IMG/VR virus record: IMGVR_UViG_3300023184_009648
Coordinates: 1-64,000 of that record
DNA from: a virus
Length of the DNA stretch: 64,000 bases
Strand: one strand, 5' to 3'
Shown here in pieces: positions 60,200-64,000 of this stretch. The notes under the pieces are model-generated. The model was given only the letters and a program-made list of their open reading frames with translations, was not told where the DNA came from and searched no databases. Within the stretch, counting starts at the first letter, position 1; the number at the start of each line of letters is the position of its first letter. The position numbers were made by a program, and so were the translations under genes.

Positions 60200-60456
60200 T
60201 TTTTGTCCTCTATATGCTTGTTTGGATCATAAGCTTTCATTGCAAATCCACATTTAGGGCAGCGAAATAATTTAGTCCGTTTTAAAAGCGGAGGATTATA
60301 TTGTGTTCTGGTCTTAGGATCATATTTAACGCCACCTAATTGAAAATTACTATTTTTTATTTGAACAAGATCATTCAAATCATCACCATTAGTGTAACGC
60401 TTATACTTACACTGTTGACAAAAAATCATGTACTTAAAATTATTATTGCTGGCCAT
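60196..60456 (-). CDS. Small zinc-ribbon protein
   Basis: An 86-residue protein; AGGCGGAAA precedes the ATG at 60456. FCQQCKYKRY and RCPKCGFAM supply two CxxC pairs. It overlaps the upstream gene by 14 bases and the downstream one by four. Confidence 0.65.
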   Translation of the reverse strand: MASNNNFKYMIFCQQCKYKRYTNGDDLNDLVQIKNSNFQLGGVKYDPKTRTQYNPPLLKRTKLFRCPKCGFAMKAYDPNKHIEDKK

Positions 60457-60784
60457 TTTCCGCCTGATCAGGAAGACTAACAATTGTTGCTGCTTCCAAA
60501 TAATTTAAAATAACCGCTGCTAAATTAGATAAAAATCCCCCAGCACATCCACAGGCAAAAATTTGCAATGGATTTTCTGTGAGCCAAACATAACCCATTA
60601 AAAACCCAGTCCAAGTACCAGCACAAAGATAGCAATCAACTATGCTGCCAATTTTTGGATAGCCTACTTTTTGAGAAAAGCTTTTAACAAGATCACGAAA
60701 CCATTGGAGAATGGTTCCGTCTACAATAATGTGACACATGCCAACTGTACTAAAAACAAACAAAAACAAAGAAATAGCGCTCAT
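60443..60784 (-). CDS. Small membrane protein (DUF1360-like)
   Basis: A 113-residue protein with AAGGAAAAAA before the ATG. It has hydrophobic segments at about 4-22, 56-73 and 77-95 and the signature VDCYLCAGTWTGFLMGYVWL, a Cys-x-x-Cys membrane motif seen in DUF1360-like phage proteins. Function unknown. Confidence 0.65.
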   Translation of the reverse strand: MSAISLFLFVFSTVGMCHIIVDGTILQWFRDLVKSFSQKVGYPKIGSIVDCYLCAGTWTGFLMGYVWLTENPLQIFACGCAGGFLSNLAAVILNYLEAATIVSLPDQAENGQQ

Positions 60785-60798
60785 ATTTTTTCCTTGGG

Positions 60799-61158
60799 TT
60801 AACGCCAAAATGTAATTGATAACTGATCTTTACTGCGATGTAGACAGAAATCTTTATATTCAGTGAACTCACAAAGCCGATCAGCTTCATCCATGTTGCA
60901 ATTATAATGATCGACAATCTTATGATTCAAACGCTGCAAAAGCACAGATTCACCAAAATATGTTTCTAAAGTTTTTAAATGACGCTCTTCTAATGTATTA
61001 AGAACTTCAAAAACACTTCTTTGTCCATGAGCTTTAAGTCCGGGAATTCTATATGCTAATTGCCATTGATCGAATTGTTGCCTAAACTCTGGAAGAAGTG
61101 CTTGAACTTCTTTTTTAAAAAAAATTATTTCTTCAATGTTTCGAAGATTTATTTCCAT
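60799..61158 (-). CDS. Hypothetical helical protein
   Basis: A 119-residue mainly helical protein (FKKEVQALLPEFRQQFDQWQ, VFEVLNTLEERHLKTLETYF). The ribosome site is weak. First gene of the minus-strand run ending at 59819. No family recognised. Confidence 0.6.
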   Translation of the reverse strand: MEINLRNIEEIIFFKKEVQALLPEFRQQFDQWQLAYRIPGLKAHGQRSVFEVLNTLEERHLKTLETYFGESVLLQRLNHKIVDHYNCNMDEADRLCEFTEYKDFCLHRSKDQLSITFWR

Positions 61159-61223
61159 AATACTCTGACTATTTTAACCAATGAAGGATATACTCTAAAC
61201 TAGTATCCAAGGAGACTTTTCAA

Positions 61224-62384
61224 ATGGCTGATGATAATTTCCGTGTAAGAAAACCCGGTCAAGATGTTGGAAACACCAACCCCGATACTTTGGCTCAAGG
61301 TGAAACAGTTCGTGCTCAAGTTAACGAAGGTTCTACTCCACAATTTTCCGAAGGTGGATCACCCAGTGGAACTTTTCCCATGACTGGTCAGGTTCCTCCT
61401 GCATTTCAACAAGCTTTAAATGCAGCCCGTGCAGCAAGTGATCCCAATTTTCAACCACAACAACCTAAACAAGGTTTTGGGCAAATGAATCCTAGCTCCC
61501 AAGTAAATCCCAATGCTCAAATGAGCGCAAGTGGAATTGGACAATCTCCTGCCTTTACTAACACTCCTCAAAATCTAAGTTCCTCTGGACATTTACGAGA
61601 ACTGTTGGAAACTTTAAAGGGCAACAATGCCACTTATGAAGAGATCCAATTGCCTTCTAAGGGTCGATTTTACAATGGTGAAGACGGACCTGCAGATGGA
61701 GTTGTGGCCATTAGGCCTATGACCGGCGAAGAAGAACAAATTTTGGCTACGCCTCGTTTTGTCCGCAAAGGACAAGCAATCAATATGATTTTTCAAAAAT
61801 GTCTTAGGGAAAATTATCGCCCAGATTCTCTTCTCACTGTAGATAGAACTTATTTGCTTATTTACCTTCGTGGTATTAGTTACAGCACTAATTATGATGT
61901 AGAAATCAAATGCCCAGAGTGTGAAAAGAAATTTAGCACTAGCATCGATTTAAGTTCGCTTTATGTCGAATCTTGTCCTGATGACTATGGTCCTGTGCTT
62001 CAAGATGTTTTACCAACTACCAAGCTGCCTTTCCGCTATAAACTTTCTACCGGCAAGGACGAACAAGATATTCAAGATCATCGTGATCGTCGAATCAAGG
62101 CTTTTGGAGATGCATCGGCTGATGATACACTTCTTTACCGCACCGCAGTAATGTTAGTTGATATTGATGGCATCAATAACAAAAATGAAATTCAAATTCT
62201 GCTCAAGAGTTTGCCAATTAACGATGTGGCCTATATTCGCAACTGCATTACTGAACCTCCTTTTGGAGTTGATACGAATATAGAAATTGTCTGCCCAAGT
62301 TGTTTACAGGAGTTCGAAATGGATTTGCCACTTGAAGCAAATTTTTTCTTCCCTCGGCGGAAGAAGGGCAAGACCCAAGCTTAG
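61224..62384 (+). CDS. 26: Baseplate hub assembly protein (T4 gp26-like), zero-frame product
   Basis: A 386-residue protein with AAGGAG before the ATG. The N-terminal 130 residues are Gln/Pro/Ser-rich and disordered. The body has EEIQLPSKGRFYNGEDGP, VVAIRPMTGEEEQILATPRF and TVDRTYLLIYLRGISYSTNY, then two zinc pairs (CPECEKKF, CPSCLQEF), the pattern of the T4 gp26 baseplate family. It ends RRKKGKTQA. Near the end is a canonical -1 slippery heptamer that would create a longer product. Confidence 0.82.
   Translation: MADDNFRVRKPGQDVGNTNPDTLAQGETVRAQVNEGSTPQFSEGGSPSGTFPMTGQVPPAFQQALNAARAASDPNFQPQQPKQGFGQMNPSSQVNPNAQMSASGIGQSPAFTNTPQNLSSSGHLRELLETLKGNNATYEEIQLPSKGRFYNGEDGPADGVVAIRPMTGEEEQILATPRFVRKGQAINMIFQKCLRENYRPDSLLTVDRTYLLIYLRGISYSTNYDVEIKCPECEKKFSTSIDLSSLYVESCPDDYGPVLQDVLPTTKLPFRYKLSTGKDEQDIQDHRDRRIKAFGDASADDTLLYRTAVMLVDIDGINNKNEIQILLKSLPINDVAYIRNCITEPPFGVDTNIEIVCPSCLQEFEMDLPLEANFFFPRRKKGKTQA
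62339..62345 (+). promoter_or_regulatory. Candidate -1 ribosomal frameshift site
   Basis: The heptamer A AAT TTT lies in frame with the gp26-like gene. Eight bases downstream TCGGCG (62354-62359) can pair with CGCCGA (62401-62406), and GGAAGAAG (62359-62366) with CTTCTTCC (62416-62423), giving a possible pseudoknot. A simpler hairpin TTCTTCC/GGAAGAA (62346-62365) competes. Confidence 0.6.
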
Positions 62385-62572
62385 CGCTTTGGACATCTCT
62401 CGCCGAAGAAATTTTCTTCTTCCAATATCACATGGGGCTAGAAATGTCTGGCTCCATGAGACTGCCAATTAGGATGAGACGCTGGTTAATCGATAGATTT
62501 ATTCAGCAAAAAGAAAACGAAAACAAAGCAATGGAAGCTGAGCAACGAAAAGCCAAATCAAGGTCTAGATAA
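62345..62572 (+). CDS. Frameshift extension of the gp26-like protein
   Basis: In the -1 frame the codons after the slip site stay open for 75 residues to TAA at 62570, with LWTSLAEEIFFFQYHMGLEM and LPIRMRRWLIDRFIQQKENE. The pattern (EEI, then Y-H, then LP and R-RWL) resembles domains fused by frameshift in tail assembly chaperones. A fused product would be about 449 residues. An internal ATG at 62434 could alternatively yield a separate 46-residue protein, but it has no ribosome site. Confidence 0.6.
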   Translation, partial: FLPSAEEGQDPSLALWTSLAEEIFFFQYHMGLEMSGSMRLPIRMRRWLIDRFIQQKENENKAMEAEQRKAKSRSR

Positions 62573-62575
62573 TCT

Positions 62576-63316
62576 ATGGTAAAAGAAAGAACGCAAAATC
62601 CGACTTGTGGCGACACCATCAATTTAAGGCTGTTTACTTATAACAGCAATAATAAAAGAGATGTACAGTCGATTAGTGATGTAAAAATTTACTTCATTGA
62701 TGAATCTCTCAGAACTACTCACAATCCTGAGGGATTGCATTTGATGCAAACTATAGATGGAACTGAAATAATTAAAGATGGCACAGGCCAATATAGAGTT
62801 CCACTTTATCTTGATTCAAATCTTTACAAGATTGGCACATACAGAGATGTATGGAGTGTAGTTTTTGAGGATGGAGAATGCCCTAGTGCATCCATTCACA
62901 ACAACTTTCAAATATATAGTGACTTGTGGTTTACTACTCCAACACCACCAATTTATGACTTCAAATTTGACTTTCGCCCCAACCGTATCAGGAAGGGCAC
63001 TAAGCGATATATACTAATCAGTGTTACTCCCAATGTTCCACGAGGGGCTGATATCTACCCTTATTATGAATCCCTAACCGTTGTTTCTGAGCTTAGAGTG
63101 TCTATGGAATTAGCGTGCGGGGATTGTGTGCCTGCTGAAGCCGATTTGCGTGTTGTAGTAGATAGGCAACTCGTGGAATATAGGGAAAAAAGTTATGGTT
63201 ATTTCTATTTAGACACAACTCTTTATGACGAAGGCATTTATAACATCTGGTTCGAAGTAGCCTTTGGAGAAAGCGTTTTTGTTTCAGAAAAGAACGCTTT
63301 GCAAATTTTCAGCTAA
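62576..63316 (+). CDS. Virion-type structural protein
   Basis: A 246-residue, beta-rich protein starting four bases after the frameshift-extension stop. Two similar halves are visible: each has a strand-rich domain with Y-I-LY-D (VPLYLDSNLYKIGTYRDVWS and FYLDTTLYDEGIYNIWFEV). RPNRIRKGTKRYILISVTPN lies between them. Probably baseplate or fibre-associated. No exact family recalled. Confidence 0.65.
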   Translation: MVKERTQNPTCGDTINLRLFTYNSNNKRDVQSISDVKIYFIDESLRTTHNPEGLHLMQTIDGTEIIKDGTGQYRVPLYLDSNLYKIGTYRDVWSVVFEDGECPSASIHNNFQIYSDLWFTTPTPPIYDFKFDFRPNRIRKGTKRYILISVTPNVPRGADIYPYYESLTVVSELRVSMELACGDCVPAEADLRVVVDRQLVEYREKSYGYFYLDTTLYDEGIYNIWFEVAFGESVFVSEKNALQIFS

Positions 63317-63351
63317 TCAAGTTTACGAATTGTATAAGAAGTGGTAAGATT

Positions 63352-63497
63352 CTTCGTTGGCATCAAAGGGAAAATCATTAGAAAATCCCTAGTTGCCGTT
63401 GCCAATCAACGAAGTCGTCAAAAATTTTTTTATTTTTTCAGACTGATCTTGAATGTCCTGCGATGGTCTATTGTCAGTAAGGGTTTGCTGACAATTA
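63352..63497 (+). ncRNA. Structured spacer before the AAA+ gene
   Basis: CTTCGTTG (63352-63359) pairs with CAACGAAG (63407-63414), enclosing an AGGGA/TCCCT helix; a T-rich run follows. A second hairpin, ATTGTCAG/CTGACAAT, lies near 63472-63497 just before the ribosome site of the next gene. The first may be a terminator, the second could affect translation. No coding capacity is convincing here. Confidence 0.35.
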
Positions 63498-63519
63498 TCA
63501 AACAAAAGGAGCTTATACA

Positions 63520-64000
63520 ATGTCTAGTGTTTTCAATGCTAAGTTAGATTTTTGGGTCAAAAATAATCAAAATGTACTTTTTATTGGCCGACATGGAGTT
63601 GGAAAAACTGCCATTGTTAAAGAAACATTTGAACGCCATGGTTTGAAGTGGAAATATTTTTCTGCGTCCACCATGGATCCTTGGGTCGATTTTGTTGGTG
63701 TACCTCGTGAAAAAACTGAGGATCAAATCCCCGAACAGTTTAATATTATCAAAGAACTAGGTCGTATCAATCAAAATTTGGCTATTGATTGGGTTGTCAA
63801 TAATTGGCACATGCCTCAAGATCAAGCAACTGTAGTAGTGCATCATGCACTTAATCGTCAAGAAGGCGTAACACACCTTGATATTGTACGCCCGTTTAGT
63901 TTTGCAACAGGCGAAGTAGAAGCTTTGTTTTTTGATGAATTTAATCGTAGTCCTAAAAAGATTAGAAATGCTGTAATGGAACTGATCCAGTTCAAATCTA
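63520..64000 (+). CDS. MoxR-like AAA+ ATPase (partial, runs off window)
   Basis: The first 160 codons are present; AAAAGGAGC precedes the ATG. Walker A is GRHGVGKTA (near residues 24-32). Walker B is ALFFDEFNRSPKKIRNAVME (near 137-156), the MoxR/RavA-type pattern. A DPWVDFVGVPR segment lies between them. MoxR ATPases act as chaperones, usually with a VWA-domain partner, so a VWA gene downstream of the window is a reasonable expectation. Confidence 0.82.
   Translation, partial: MSSVFNAKLDFWVKNNQNVLFIGRHGVGKTAIVKETFERHGLKWKYFSASTMDPWVDFVGVPREKTEDQIPEQFNIIKELGRINQNLAIDWVVNNWHMPQDQATVVVHHALNRQEGVTHLDIVRPFSFATGEVEALFFDEFNRSPKKIRNAVMELIQFKS

Noticed and set aside
62287-62472. Plus-strand frame overlapping the gp26 end (+1 frame)
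   Set aside because: It does not align with the slip site, has no ribosome site and reads Arg-rich sequence; the -1 frame is the coherent one.
63341-63547. 68-codon frame before the AAA+ gene
   Set aside because: No ribosome site, spans two hairpins and overlaps the real start of the ATPase gene.

Overview
This window is part of a large, AT-rich T4-like contractile-tailed phage (Caudoviricetes, myovirus). The evidence is a recognisable T4-type virion core: portal gp20 (interrupted by an intein), prohead protease gp21, scaffold gp22, major capsid gp23, neck proteins resembling gp13 and gp14, tail terminator/sheath stabiliser gp15, sheath gp18, tube gp19 plus a second tube paralogue, a gp26-type baseplate protein, and a gp55-like late sigma factor. 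Exact or near matches to the T4 late-promoter octamer TATAAATA lie before several genes. The gene order is rearranged relative to T4, and the core is split by blocks of small accessory genes on both strands, many ending in strong hairpin terminators. The host cannot be read directly. A Ser/Cys-rich secreted protein (13858-14136), a membrane-anchored protein with a motif I associate with planctomycetes (36581-37387) and an McsA-like protein (29035-29535) make a planctomycete-like host a weak inference.

Layout. 1-9300: capsid module (20, a large putative core protein, 21, 22, 23) with a LAGLIDADG-type gene between 21 and 22. 9446-17347: accessory genes, including a TnsA-like nuclease, a PspC-domain protein, a flavoprotein, a secreted protein and a second LAGLIDADG-type gene. 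17442-20770: a small gene followed by a candidate pseudoknot RNA, then a glycine-zipper protein and a secreted trypsin-like protease. 20861-27306: small virion-like proteins, a Dam methylase, four consecutive small proteins with a shared N-terminal signal, two glycan-type transferases and a subtilase. 27303-30902: a membrane cassette with a TolQ/ExbB-like and a TolR/ExbD-like protein. 31055-39819: amidoligase plus hydrolase, a PrimPol-like protein, an epimerase, an Asp/His-repeat protein and a TPR-glycosyltransferase. 39913-51628: paired paralogues, a C39-like peptidase, a Nudix hydrolase, an HExxH protein, gp13-like and gp14-like neck proteins, and a 936-residue putative internal protein. 52656-64000: tail module, gp55, small conserved proteins, the gp26-like gene with a candidate -1 frameshift, and a MoxR-like AAA+ ATPase cut by the window edge.

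The most striking pattern is a short N-terminal signal, roughly M-K-[ST]-F-x-[EQ]-[WYF]-L-x-E, on about twenty otherwise unrelated proteins from 2.7 to 51.6 kb. It resembles the ten-residue capsid-targeting sequence of T4 internal proteins and nearly always ends in a hydrophobic-x-Glu site of the kind gp21 cleaves. With gp21 encoded here, the simplest reading is a large cohort of proteins packaged inside the head and processed there, including a Cys-rich flavoprotein, a possible metallopeptidase, a SWIM-type zinc protein and an Asp/His-rich metal-binding protein. Other notable signals are the phage TolQ/TolR-like pair, the frameshift in the baseplate gene, two LAGLIDADG proteins that have both lost their catalytic acids, and the pseudoknot RNA.
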